DNA of 64,000 nt from Nitzschia sp. DOCU1 (GCA_951394045.1 OX595992.1:2294001-2358000), one strand, 5' to 3'; positions 20,201-30,482 are shown, numbered from the stretch's first letter. Notes: generated by a model from the letters alone, not told the origin. Translations and numbers: made by a program.

Positions 20201-20278
20201 GTTTTGGTAAATTACTTACTCATGCTCCCCATTGTCGTTCATGCGCTGTCGGAATCACGCCGCTCGGTGTCGGTAGTC

Positions 20279-20311
20279 GGCAGACGCTCGGGCATTCGCC
20301 CTCGGTCTGCC
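20279..20311. repeat. Hairpin A (7-bp stem, conserved loop variant)
   Basis: Stem GGCAGAC (20279-20285) / GTCTGCC (20305-20311). The 19-nt centre is GCTCGGGCATTCGCCCTCG, one base different from the centre of hairpin C. Inner GGGC/GCCC can also pair. Confidence 0.85.
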
Positions 20312-20346
20312 TCCACCTCCACCTCGGGATCGAAACGCTCGCACTC

Positions 20347-20384
20347 GGAACAACACCTCGGGCATGCGCCCTCGGTGTTGTTCC
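20347..20384. repeat. Hairpin B (11-bp stem, conserved loop)
   Basis: Stem GGAACAACACC (20347-20357) / GGTGTTGTTCC (20374-20384), perfectly complementary. The centre is TCGGGCATGCGCCCTC. The stem sequence is unrelated to those of hairpins A and C. Confidence 0.9.
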
Positions 20385-21059
20385 TCGGCTCGGTTTCTCG
20401 TGAGGGCCGAAGTTACCAGACCAAAAAATCGATCAACCCAATCATCCGATCAACGCGCGCCGGCCGGAAAGGGTTGACTCGTTGATCGATTTCGCGCCTT
20501 GCGCGTTATCGGGTCATTTCATGAACCAACCCTTGTCACGAACAACCAATTTCATTGATTTCATTCCAATGAGTCATCGAGGCAAGAGTCGCCGGCGGCG
20601 GACGCCGACGAAATGGCGGTGGCATTTTATTTCTCATTACTACAACACCTCTCCTCCATCGCAACACTATTGAAACTTTTAGCATCTCTATTTAGAGGAT
20701 AACTACAATCATGTCTGACGATGATAGTGAAGGAAGCACCATGACCTTTGTCGCTTCAGTTTCAACAAAAAGCTATAATACTCTTGACTTGTAACAAAAC
20801 TGTGGTGTGCTTGCGAATGAATAGGGTATTACTAGATTATTTTCCATCTGTATCACTAATACTACAATGGAATAACCGCCTGTCAATATTGCTCTTGTGC
20901 ATGCCCATAGTTCCATGACTGACCATGGCACCGAGCAAGCCATTGATAACAACATGAACAAGCAATTTTACAAGTTCACGAGAAATGTAATATCATCGGG
21001 AGGACTACTTCCATACCGCACATTCTTTCCCTGTTCACTTCACCCAACAACTTCAAAGC

Positions 21060-21580
21060 CTATCGTGGAAACAGATCTTCTGGCTCGTGCCATCCCGTTC
21101 CTGGCACCACAATGGCAGCTTCAATGAAATCATTAGTAGCATCATAGCGCATGTGCACATCATCACATCCATCCCATGTCAAATCCAACAATGCCATTGC
21201 CATTTCGGCAATCTTTTCTGCATGAAGGCATGGCTTAGTGTGCATGCGTTCAGCCATGTCATTTTCTTGAATATCCGCATTGCTGGAATCGTGAAGATGT
21301 CGCCGGTATCACACAAAGTCATCGATATCATTCGTCGAATCTCTTGAGGTCCAAAGCGAGTACCGACCGGCACAATAGGTGCATCCTCCATCAAAGGGCA
21401 CTCCAACCATGGTAGTATTGTAGTTGTCGACGTTAGTGCTGTGTTTCTCAATCGTTGTGTCATGCTGGTGGATTGCTGGGACGACGGCGTCATTGCATTG
21501 CAATGAATTGCGTCATTGGCGAACCTCCCTCCACTCTTGGAAGGAATCAAACAAGTCGTCATACGAATCAAACAAGTCAA
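21060..21580 (-). pseudogene. Possible degraded coding sequence inside the hairpin-ended element
   Basis: Overlapping minus-strand fragments in shifting frames look protein-like (HAEKIAEMAMALLDLTWDGC, VPFDGGCTYCAGRYSLWTSR). None is long and no family is recognised. It could be the remains of an element-encoded protein or of a captured host gene; it may also be chance. Confidence 0.25.
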
Positions 21581-21744
21581 AGTGGGGTTGATTGTTGTTG
21601 ATCAATTGCCGAGGTGTGGATTCACGGTTGATCTGAATTCGGATGGACAGCAAGACGGGGGTTGACTGGGTGAATCAATCGGACCGGGTTGATCGTGGTT
21701 CGCATTCCGGTAACTTCGGCCCTGATTCCTCGGTAATCCGCGTC

Positions 21745-21785
21745 GGTAAGCAATCGCTCGGGCATGCGCCCTCGGATTGCTTACC
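21745..21785. repeat. Hairpin C (11-bp stem, conserved loop)
   Basis: Stem GGTAAGCAATC (21745-21755) / GATTGCTTACC (21775-21785), perfectly complementary. The centre is GCTCGGGCATGCGCCCTCG. It lies at the right end of the candidate 20.2-21.8 kb element. Confidence 0.9.
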
Positions 21786-21834
21786 TCGCGGCTTACCGCG
21801 CGCATGACCTCCAACAGGGCGCATACAGTACATA

Positions 21835-22380
21835 AGAGCACGGGCTAAGTCCCGGTCAGACGGCACGGCGTACAAATTTTTTCGAACTCTGACCCGCGCG
21901 CAAGGGCTAACTCCCCGATAAATTTTGTACGGAACAGAATCTGACGTACAGATCCGACCATCTGAACGAGGGGGACAGATCTCGCGTACAGAATTTTGAT
22001 TCACACGACAGCAACAGCACAACGAATATTTTTACATTATCGCATTTAAAACTCATCTCATCTCTACCACTATCTTTGCATCATCCACAATGATAAAGAC
22101 CCCAAAGTCACCACAAGTAGCTAGCGGGTTAGGAGGTCAAATAAGTAGCACAACTAGCTAGGCGGTGATCGACTCGTTTGACTAAGTCGCGCAGTTTCGA
22201 CGCGCGAGAGCAGTTTGAACGAGCCGTTCTGTCATGGAGCGATAGCCCCTGCGCGCCCTCGTTCGAATTAATAGGTTATGAGACAAAAAATCGTGGTCGG
22301 TTGATTAGTTTGACCAAGAAACCGCGTACAGAAAAGGAATCTGTACGCGCAGTCTGACCGCGAGAGATAGCCCGTGCTCT
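21835..22380. mobile_element. MITE-like element with AGAGCACGGGCTA terminal inverted repeats
   Basis: The left end AGAGCACGGGCTA (21835-21847) is exactly complementary to the right end TAGCCCGTGCTCT (22368-22380). Similarity continues inward (left CGGTCAGAC...CGTACA; right, inverted, CGGTCAGACTGCGCGTACAGA). A second internal pair, GCGCGCAAGGGCTAACTCC near 21896 and its inverse near 22240, adds to the fold-back. 546 bp with no ORF. An unambiguous target duplication is not visible. 22381-22641 holds nothing recognisable. Confidence 0.7.
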
Positions 22381-22641
22381 AAGAAACCGAACTGCAACAG
22401 TCACAAATTATGTGGCTTTGGGGGATGGACCCCGACTTTTTTCCTCCATTTACAGATCCCCAATTTTGCTGCTGCCACCCTTTTTTTGCCTTCGATACTC
22501 GGCACCTCACGATGATCAATGATGCGAAGAATAGCCATTCCATCTCCTTTCAATCTTCTTCTTGTTGTTCTGATTGCTTTTCCGTGTTGCACCATTCGCC
22601 CATCGACAATATTGCAAGTGTTGCTAGTACTGATAATAATC

Positions 22642-23240
22642 ATGAGTAATCCTGGAGGTGCAACGATTTCCGCCGAGCAATTGAAGGCTCGATACGTCGG
22701 TACCGGTACGTTTGAAAACTAAATTGCGTTTGGCTTGCTTCCTGACTGGATTCATTCGTCTCAGGTCTCTGTTTCTTCTTCATCATCATGTTCCCACTCT
22801 TCTACAATAACTAGGTCATGCGGATATGAGCAAATAGTAAGTGAATTTCTGCTCGATTTTGTCGATCTTTTTGCTGCTGCTGCTAAGATTGTCCTTCGGC
22901 TGCATCCATCATCATGACTCTTGTTTGCTAACGCTACCTTTTGCCTATAAAAACAGCGAATGGGTCACGAATCAACATCGGGATACCTATGCCAGTCACG
23001 TCGCACACTACGATCAATTGAGCTATTATGCCGTGGCACAAAATGAATCCATAGGTCGAGCTCGCTTGCAATTTTTACAAAAAATGATTCAGCCCTGCGG
23101 ACCGTAAGTAACTCTTTGCCCTATACTATTTCGTGTTGAAATGAATGTTTATTCCCTAACCCAATATTCATTTCTTTTTCATCAGTCCCCCGCCACCCAA
23201 GGATTTGGATTCCATGCTTGACAATTCTTCTAAACACTAG
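22642..23240 (+). CDS. SF3B5: Splicing factor 3B subunit 5 (SF3b10), four exons
   Basis: Exons 22642-22705, 22815-22836, 22957-23103 and 23186-23240 give a 95-residue protein. All introns are GT-AG (GTACGT, GTAAGT, GTAAGT). The spliced product has the hallmarks of SF3B5: KARYVGTGHADMSKYEWVTN, then QHRDTYASHVAHYDQLSYYA, QNES and KMIQPCGPP, aligning without gaps to the ~86-residue family. The protein is a small subunit of the SF3b complex of the U2 snRNP, which recognises branch points in the nucleus. The second exon is only 22 nt, yet its in-frame content (GHADMSK) is conserved, which confirms the model. The stop overlaps the convergent ankyrin gene by 11 bp. Confidence 0.93.
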
Positions 23241-24395
23241 CAATTTTCATCTTCTTGTCTCCTGTTTGGCGTGAAAAGTTCAAGAGCAAAGTTGCTGGAT
23301 CCATATCTTCCTCGTCCACAGTGACCTTGCGCTTGCGAGTCGTGGTCTTATTGCAAACACGATACTGCGCAAACGAAAACGTGTCTTCGTCTTCTGCGTC
23401 ATTCGACGAGCTCATCATCGTCGTCATCATGCGAGGAGACGGGTGGACGGTAGTAGTCACTTCAGGGACGTCCATCATCTTGCCTCGACGGCGACGTCCA
23501 TCACAAGTTTCAAACTTGGTAATACGGCGCTCTTCTTCATCCTTGAGCATTTCTGCACTCGTCTCATCAATTCCTCCAAGGGTTTCCAAACGGCGCTTCA
23601 AATGATCAATCAAAGCATAGTTTGGATGAGTTCGTGTGGCAGTTCCCATGGCTAGACTCAACAAAGTCTCTCCCGACTTTGTTGTGGCCGTCAAAGCGTG
23701 AGGATTGATCTCCAATAACATGTGGAGCTTTTCGGGAGAGCAATGACGGCTGCAAGCCACATGGGCAGGCAAGAACCCTTTCTTGTCCTTCATAAAGCAA
23801 GCTTCGCGTCCATTGCGGACCATCATTTCAGTAACGCGGGGAGAAATGTAGTCTGTACAAAAGGCAATGCAAACAGTTGTGTGAGTGTGGAGCAATCGAT
23901 GCGCGCAAAGTCCACGCACAGCCAAAACGACTTACCAGTAAAGATAATGTGAAGAGGAGTACGCTTCCCGACACCACCTTGCTCCACAAGAGCACCCTTG
24001 TAAGCAGCCACCAGTTCATGAATCAAGAGTTCCTTGGTGGCTGCATCCAATTTCGTGTTGCGTTGCGAAATCACGTGAAGCGGCAACGAACCATATCCAT
24101 TCTTGATCGTGGCAGCCTTGGGAGCAATATCGAGAATCTCACGAATCACGCGAGTCCGAGCCTTGATATCGCCCTTGGAAGTAATGGCTTGATGAAGAAT
24201 CGTTGTGGAAATGTGATTGTCCATAATCATGGATGTAACAGGAATCAAGTGATTGCTGCGAATGCAATTCAAGACAGAATTCCAACGATTGCTTCGACAC
24301 ATGGAAAAGACAGCATGCATCTCGGCTTGACTTGGAGGACGCATGGGAGGAATAGCAGCAATGTTGCTATCCTTGTTGTCGATCATTATGGTCAT
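23230..24395 (-). CDS. Ankyrin-repeat-like protein, two exons
   Basis: Minus-strand exons 24395-23936 and 23852-23230 are joined across an 84-bp GTAAGT...GTACAG intron, with the Asp codon split G|AC: IIFT-DYISPRVTEMM. The product is 360 residues from the ATG at 24395; the frame is open to an ATG at 24551, so the start is uncertain. It has ankyrin-type helices and turns: TTILHQAIT, YGSLPLHVIS, KRTPLHIIF, GFLPAHVACSRHCSPEKLHMLLE and SGETLLSLAM. The C-terminus is a basic/acidic low-complexity tail with KRKVTVDEEDMDPATLLL. This architecture (leucine-rich ankyrin block, ~100-residue tail) is common among diatom ankyrin proteins of unknown function. Its last 11 bp overlap the SF3B5 3' end. Confidence 0.75.
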
Positions 24396-25668
24396 GATGG
24401 TCCCAAACGACGATGGTGCGGGTTTTGTGTGCGGCGCTTTCGAAATGGTGGTGCAATGTGAAAATGGGCGTTTTTCCAATTTTGTGATGAGGATTGTACA
24501 CAACATGAAGAAACCGTGAAGAAACCGCATTGGAACCATCACGCCGTGCATTCGATCAAGGTGCGGTTACCGTACCAGCGTGGTTCGTTCCTGCATCGTT
24601 TCGTTCTACCGTGGCCACACACGTTCTACGTGCACCGTGGACCGAAAAATGGGTCCCACGATTTCCGAACGAACAATAGCGTGGGAAGATTCTTCTTCTA
24701 AGCCTCTTATCGAAACGAATGAAGGAAAGCCTTGCATGTGGAAAGAAAATGCTACATGGGCAAAGCAACTTGAGTGTGGTATTCCGGGACTCGCGCGAAA
24801 GATTCCTTTTCCGCACGTAACATGGAAGACTTTGCCAGTGATACGTGGAAGGAACGTTCTAAGAATCGCGATAGACGTTTTTCGATATCTAATAGGTGAT
24901 GATAGTCTTTGGAAGTTGTCTTCATGGTTACAACTTCTCAGTCGGTAGTAATAAAAGAGCAAGAACGGCCAGCCGTGCTGCAATACTCTAGGCAACTGTT
25001 CGGCGGACGACCAGGTCTCTCTTGCAAAAAGTGCTGATAGTAGGCTATTTCTAATCGTAATAGCTAGCTAGACGGCTGGGTGGAAGCTCATTGCCGGTTG
25101 CTGAACGATGCTACAACGCATTCACGCCTTTCTAATCGAGTACAAGAATGAGCTGGACAGCAATACTAGCCGTGTTGCGGGAACGAAACGAAGGGAGGGT
25201 TACAAGTAGTACTCTAGCTAGCAAGTACGATCCAATTTGAGTTCATCTATCTAGCTAGCTACGTAGCTAGAGTGAGTCCATCAGTTGCCTAGCTAGGTTG
25301 GAAGAAATTCAAAAGGTGTCCGTCGCTGCATCGTCGTACCAGCGTCGATAGTGGACGCTCCACACGTACGGACGGTAGGAAATGACGTCACCGCCACCAG
25401 ACGGAAGCAGTCGAATCCAATCGATCGATTGATCGATCTATTCGATTCAATCAATCAAATCAATGAAAAGGACATTATTTAGTTTTTTCTTCAAAGCAAC
25501 GTCAGGAGGCATCATTTTTCTTTCTTTCGGCGCAGATTGGAAACAAGATTAGATTTCGGCGAAGACAAGGTGGCATCAACATCGTGCGAACGAGAAGTTG
25601 TACTACCGGTAGTAGCCAATGGTGTGTGGAATGTTTTTGTCCACCATCGTCACAATGTCAGCAGCACC
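24396..25668. other. Intergenic; CTAG-rich low-complexity sequence
   Basis: No gene supported. 25060-25275 is rich in CTAGCTAG motifs (for example ATCTAGCTAGCTACGTAGCTA). 25420-25465 is a GATCGATT/AATCAATC simple tract. A 122-codon plus-strand ORF at 24580 shows no domain and is not annotated. Confidence 0.45.
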
Positions 25669-26637
25669 ATGATGAAGCCCGTCAAGTACAAGCCCATCAC
25701 CTTCTTGGTATGTTTGCTCTTGCTCTCGGCAAGAATTGCGTTTGGATTCAGTCCGAGTAATGAGCTGGTGGGTCGTCGTTCCAGTGGCGTGAGGACGACA
25801 ACCAAGTCCAATCAAAACAGCAGTCCACTGCCAAGCAATACCTCCTTACGGAAACGCTTTTTAATTCGCCTTTTCGCATCAGCACCAGATAAAACGGATG
25901 ATGATGACGAGGTCTTGTTCTTTGTGCGACGCGCTCTCATGGCCGATGTGGCAAGGGCGTCCCAGATTTTAGCCGACGGCTTTTTCAAACACAAGACCAA
26001 CTTTTTCATGTATCAGTGGGAGAAGCTAGAAACTTTTCTGAGTCTCGAGTCGACATTTCCAAAGCCTAATACCTTGCATCAACTCTTTGTTGCGTGCGAT
26101 ATCAAGACTGGTCGAGTCTTGGGTATGGCCGAAGTGGATGCGAGAGGTGCCATTATGCGGTCATCATCATCTTCAAAAGGCAAGACGTCGAATGAGAACA
26201 CAAAACAAGTTCGCGACGCTAGTATCAATGGACCATACATGTGCAATGTGGCTGTTGATGAAAGATATCAAAGACAAGGAATCGCGACGGCCTTGATTCG
26301 GCAATGTGAAGAGCAAGTGCAAGAATGGTACCGGTTGACAGAAGGTTCTATATCTTGTAGTTTGTACCTCAAAGTGCGGGTTTCGAATCAAGCGGCTACC
26401 CAAATGTATTCCAAATTGGATTACATGAATTTGCGCCAAGAGCAAAACCCCAAGACGGGTGAGACCATTGTTGTGATGCGGAAAGAGCTACCCCGGCCGA
26501 AAGAAAAGCTGGCAGTCGTAGCAGCGGACAACCAACCCGAAGAGTTAAAAGAGGAACGACGCGAGCTGATGGTAGCCAGTGGTGACAAGCGCGTGTTGTT
26601 CAGCGCTTCACCGTCGTCTTTGTCTGTTGCATCATAA
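25669..26637 (+). CDS. GNAT-family N-acetyltransferase, probably plastid-targeted
   Basis: 322 residues from the ATG at 25669 (the frame is open from 25537). The N-terminus is hydrophobic (ITFLVCLLLLSARIAFG), followed by AFGFSPS, which resembles the ASAFAP-type signal/transit junction of diatom plastid proteins. The GNAT fold spans residues ~85-280: VRRALMADVARASQILADGF (beta1-alpha1), CNVAVDERYQRQGIATALIR (beta4 and the Q/R-x-x-G-x-A/G acetyl-CoA loop, near 26245-26300) and LYLKVRVSNQAATQMYSKLD (beta5-alpha4). The family transfers acetyl from acetyl-CoA to amines, often N-termini or lysines; the substrate is unknown. Plastid GNATs in plants acetylate both. A Lys/Glu-rich tail follows. Confidence 0.85.
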   Translation: MMKPVKYKPITFLVCLLLLSARIAFGFSPSNELVGRRSSGVRTTTKSNQNSSPLPSNTSLRKRFLIRLFASAPDKTDDDDEVLFFVRRALMADVARASQILADGFFKHKTNFFMYQWEKLETFLSLESTFPKPNTLHQLFVACDIKTGRVLGMAEVDARGAIMRSSSSSKGKTSNENTKQVRDASINGPYMCNVAVDERYQRQGIATALIRQCEEQVQEWYRLTEGSISCSLYLKVRVSNQAATQMYSKLDYMNLRQEQNPKTGETIVVMRKELPRPKEKLAVVAADNQPEELKEERRELMVASGDKRVLFSASPSSLSVAS

Positions 26638-27437
26638 GCTACTTTGCGGGGACGCGGGGACAAAATGAGCGTGTTCCGCAGCTTGGACATTGTTTACTAC
26701 CTGCCCAGACACGGTGCACCCCTAAGACGCTCCTGGAAAGAATCTTGGAAAGAGGGATTCCAACAAGGCTCTGTATTCATAGGCCACGGTCCCGAATCTC
26801 AAGGTATGGGAGATTACTATGGACCCACAACTTCTTGAAAGCCGGGAAGGACAGGAACTGTCGCAGGCGTCAACCAATTGCGAAACTTTGAGGTGTGTGG
26901 TCGTGGAAAGCACGGCATCGGGCCTTCCTCGTCGTTGCTAGTACTACTAGTGCAGGGGGACTCGTCCTTGATTTGATAGATACAAAATGTCAAATCTGGC
27001 AATTTATTTCTAACAACAGGGCTGATTGAAAGATTTAGCGACCATATTGAACACGCAAGTACTTGATTTTAGTTCATTCGAGACCCTCTACTACTCTAGG
27101 AGTAGAAGACGAGGCAACTAGTACCGATAGCAGCAGCAGGACAAGAAGATTGTCGTTGTGAGACGATCACGTCCGACTGGCGGACGGAATGGTGACTTTT
27201 GCTTCTTCTTGTCGCTGCTTCGTTTGCTGGGTCCTCAATAGTCTAACTAGAAGGAACAACGTCGAGGACGACGTGTAGCCGTCTCGTCGTCGTCTCTTCT
27301 GTCATGGACACAGGAAGCTTCCCCCAACAGCAGCAAAGCGCGTATGCATCCCGTTGCAAAAGCGACTGGACAAGTCATTGTCACATTGTCGTCGTAGCAG
27401 TAGTAGTACTCTCACTATTGTTGGATCCAGCATTGCG
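26638..27437. other. Intergenic region
   Basis: No gene supported. 27100-27300 is rich in short AGCAGCAG and GTCGTCGTC runs. Divergent short ORFs lack any recognisable content. Confidence 0.4.
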
Positions 27438-28518
27438 TCACAGTTGCTTCATGATGGCGGTTGTGTCGTTTTGTCCATTACTACTCGTCGTCGTAGTAGT
27501 AGTAGCACCACCCACTTTGACAAGAAACAAAAGAGGATCCTTGACCACCTTTTTCCACACGGAAGATATCCACCACGACAATACTTTGAATACATCCAAA
27601 TGTCCTCGATTTCCTGAAAATACGTTTGGTGTGAGTAAGTTTGCCGCTCCACGCCACAACAACAAAAAGTCCCAAGAGCAGTTACTTACCATGAAAGTAT
27701 TTGGCATACAGATAACAATTGTGATAGGTTTGATCAATATGATAATATTCAGGAATTTCCGTGACTCTCCAAAATTGTAAACGTTCATAAAATCGAATCG
27801 CTGTCTGGTTAGAAATAATGACATGCAAATACAAGGCTCCACATTTTGGCTCTGACAAAACCAACTCTTGATAACATTGTTCCACTAAACGAGTTGCCAA
27901 TCCAAAGTGACGATATTCACGGCGTGTTCCCAAGGTCATGATATAACATGCTTGTGAATGTTGTTGAGGTTGCGGCAAGAGCAATTGTCGCGTGGTGGCA
28001 TTCAAACGATGCGCCGGTACGAGTGCGGCCACGATACATGCCACAATAGTGTCTTGGCAGCAAATCACATTGGTATATAAAGGTTCCCCCGAACCACACA
28101 TGGTTTGATGAGCACACAAATCGTCATAAAATTCCGATTGATATTGAACGGGAAACCACGTTTCATGCAATTCTTGAATGATTTGTCTGTCAGAAGGTTG
28201 AATTCTTCGACAATAAAAATGGTGCCAGTCCAGTGATTGCGGTATTGTTGTTTGTGGCGAGGAGGATTGGATGGTGTCATAGAATCGTACCGTTTCATCG
28301 TCGTCCTCGTCCTGTTCCGCCATCTCGGCAGGATCATCCGAAGGATGTTCTTGTACAAATTCGTCCTTGGGAGTCGTCAGACTATCATCATCGTCGTCAT
28401 CGTCTTCTCTACCAACAATACCACCCCATTCTTCCAAATCCAAAAGATAATCTCCAGCGACAGTTTGACAATAATAGGCCGCCCCTAGATGATGATTCAT
28501 GGTTTGAGTTTGCACCAT
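27438..28518 (-). CDS. NAA60: N-alpha-acetyltransferase 60-like (NatF), two exons
   Basis: Minus-strand exons 28518-27690 and 27613-27438 (76-bp GTAAGT...TTTCAG intron) give 334 residues. The core reads YIMTLGTRREYRHFGLATRL, then LYLHVIISNQTAIRFYERLQ and EIPEYYHIDQTYHN...LYAKYFHG, closely following NAA60 (YIMSLGV..E.R..GIG..L...YLHVL..N..AI.FYE...F....LPYYY.I). Splicing restores a hydrophobic/amphipathic C-terminus (LDVFKVLSWWISSVWKKVV) equivalent to the membrane-anchoring tail of animal NAA60. NAA60 acetylates N-termini of membrane proteins at the Golgi, or at the plasma membrane in plants. The N-terminal ~100 residues include an Asp run and are not part of the family core. Confidence 0.85.
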
Positions 28519-29000
28519 TGTTTTTGTAATCGTCCCACAACGAGACTACTCCATATGAGGAACCACCAAAATAACAACAATGACAATGGACAACCACTAC
28601 GATACTAGACTAGACGACGTGGGTGGAGTGTGTGTGTATCCTCGAAACGTGAAATAGGAGTAGCCGTATGCTGATCGGGAGAGGCCAGTCTCTCGGTCCT
28701 CTCGACACCACCGACACCGTCATGGTCGCAGGGCATTTGGAAGTCAATCGCGCCGGGCCAGCCACCAAAAATGTCCACGTTGCTTTATACCTATGTGACA
28801 TGGCTATGCATACTCATATTTGGATTTGAGCGAAAGCGTGGCGGGAAAATCTTTCAGGATCGCCAATCGACCATGAACGCCGAGGCCGTTCATTTTACTA
28901 CTGGACAGTCCCTCTGCAAAGTCGACAGCTCTACTTTTTATACCTGGATGACTTGATCCACAACACAGCAGTAGTAGTGTGGTGGTGGTCGATTTTGTAC
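28519..29000. other. Divergent promoter region between NAA60-like and Nth-like genes
   Basis: 480 bases with no supported gene. The two flanking genes point away from each other. No recognisable box beyond generic AT-rich patches. Confidence 0.4.
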
Positions 29001-30482
29001 ATGTTGGTTCCTTGGTCGCTACTGCAATTCGTGTTGTTGTTGCTGCCGAGGCCTTGCTTTGCTGCTGTTGCCACCACCAAGACCATTCTTCCATTTTCAG
29101 TGCTAGTACTACAAAGGTCCATTCGACCATTGGCAACCTTGCGATTTCAAACGTTGTGGTCGTCCATCCCTACTATTACTACCAACGCCTACCAGGTGCT
29201 ACCGTCAATCATGAATACACGTCGGACCAGTCCCCGACTTGTCGGTACAACAACGAGTCGTCAAATGACTACTTCGACAACCGTTTCCGCACCACAACAA
29301 CATCAAAACAGCAGGACGACTAGTCCAACACGACAACAACGAACAGTACGAGGAACGACGGCATTGCAAGCTGGGCTAGCCAAAGACAATCATGACGAGG
29401 CTGTGAACATGGAACCGACGGATTTGCCGACTGCTAAAGCCAAGGGCAAGCGGAAAGCATCATCATCGTCGTCGCCTAGTACTACTGCGAAACGCTCCCG
29501 AAAAACGATGACTATTAGCCATTCCGAAACGACGACAATGACGACTTCTATGGAGAGTACGGCCGTGCCGATTACTCCCGATGGTTCCACCAAATCTGGT
29601 GCAGAAGCAAAGAAAACAAAGAGTCCATCGCCCAAAAAGACGGCTACGAAAAACGCAAGAGCCTCTCCTTCTTCCTCCTCCAACAACAAACACATCATTG
29701 CACCCCCCAAGGAAGATTGGCAGGCTGTGTATAGGCTCGTGGAAGAATTACGTCACGATCGTACGGCACCAGTCGATACCGATGGGAGTGAGGCGTTGCC
29801 TCAACGCGATTTGGGTCCTCAGACGTATCGCTTTCAAGTCTTGGTAGCACTCATGTTGTCCAGTCAAACCAAAGATGCAGTGGTGGGAGACGCCATGCGA
29901 CAACTTCAAAGGCACGGCTTGACGTTGGAAAACATTCGGAATCATACTACATTCGACGAACTCAATGCCATGATTGTCAAGGTGGGATTTCATAATACCA
30001 AAGCCAAGAATATTATTCAAGTGGCCCATATCTTACAGGAACGCTACAATGGAGATATTCCACCTACCGCACAAGAAATGATTGATCATTTACCAGGAGT
30101 CGGACCGAAAATGGCCTACATTGTAGAACATATCGCATGGGGTCGACAAACGGGAATTGGTGTCGATACACACATGCATCGCATGTTCAATCAATTGAAA
30201 TGGGTACACTCCACGACGACACCGGAACAAACGCGACTACAATTGGAATCGTGGTTACCCCCACAGTATTGGCCTAATGTCAATCTACTGTGGGTAGGAT
30301 TGGGACAAGAAGTACAACAATATCCCGAAAAAGTGTTGGAAAAGGTAATCCAGTGTTCACAACCAAGAGCGGCATTGCAATTGTTGAAACGGCTAGGAAT
30401 GGATGTTCGCAAAGTAGGTGCCAAAGCAGGGTGTTTGGAACAAGTGGAGACCATATTGAAACAGAAAGGAAAAGAAGAATAA
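29001..30482 (+). CDS. Endonuclease III-like DNA glycosylase lacking the Fe-S cysteines
   Basis: 493 residues from the ATG at 29001 (the frame has an upstream TTG at 28953). The N-terminus is a hydrophobic presequence (MLVPWSLLQFVLLLLPRPCF) followed by ~200 residues of Ser/Thr/Lys-rich linker with KRKAS and KKTATKNAR basic patches. The HhH-GPD core starts near 29720: VALMLSSQTKDAVVGDAM, MIVKVGFHNTKAKNI and HLPGVGPKMAYIV (catalytic Lys near residue 370), then GVDTHMHRMFNQL (Asp near residue 389). This is Nth/NTH1, a bifunctional glycosylase/AP lyase for oxidised pyrimidines. After LLWVGLGQEVQQYPEKV the expected C-x6-C-x2-C-x5-C 4Fe-4S loop is absent. The presequence suggests organellar targeting. 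Confidence 0.88.
   Translation: MLVPWSLLQFVLLLLPRPCFAAVATTKTILPFSVLVLQRSIRPLATLRFQTLWSSIPTITTNAYQVLPSIMNTRRTSPRLVGTTTSRQMTTSTTVSAPQQHQNSRTTSPTRQQRTVRGTTALQAGLAKDNHDEAVNMEPTDLPTAKAKGKRKASSSSSPSTTAKRSRKTMTISHSETTTMTTSMESTAVPITPDGSTKSGAEAKKTKSPSPKKTATKNARASPSSSSNNKHIIAPPKEDWQAVYRLVEELRHDRTAPVDTDGSEALPQRDLGPQTYRFQVLVALMLSSQTKDAVVGDAMRQLQRHGLTLENIRNHTTFDELNAMIVKVGFHNTKAKNIIQVAHILQERYNGDIPPTAQEMIDHLPGVGPKMAYIVEHIAWGRQTGIGVDTHMHRMFNQLKWVHSTTTPEQTRLQLESWLPPQYWPNVNLLWVGLGQEVQQYPEKVLEKVIQCSQPRAALQLLKRLGMDVRKVGAKAGCLEQVETILKQKGKEE

Larger units (their letters stand above)
20200..21790. mobile_element. Candidate element with hairpin-bearing inverted ends
   Basis: The left end (20279-20460) and right end (21650-21785) are partial reverse complements: TTCTCGTGAGGGCCGAAGTT at 20394 against AACTTCGGCCCTGATTCC at 21711, and GATCAACCC against GGGTTGATC. 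Both ends carry hairpins with the same loop. The inside includes degraded coding-like sequence on the minus strand (about 21580-21060). No target duplication identified; borders are approximate. Confidence 0.45.

Noticed and set aside
20279..21785. CRISPR-like or terminator reading of the shared-loop hairpins
   Set aside because: No regular spacing, only three copies, repeats differ in their arms, and the context is a eukaryotic genome.
24580..24948. 122-codon plus-strand ORF
   Set aside because: No recognisable domain, overlapped by an equally long antisense ORF, no start context.
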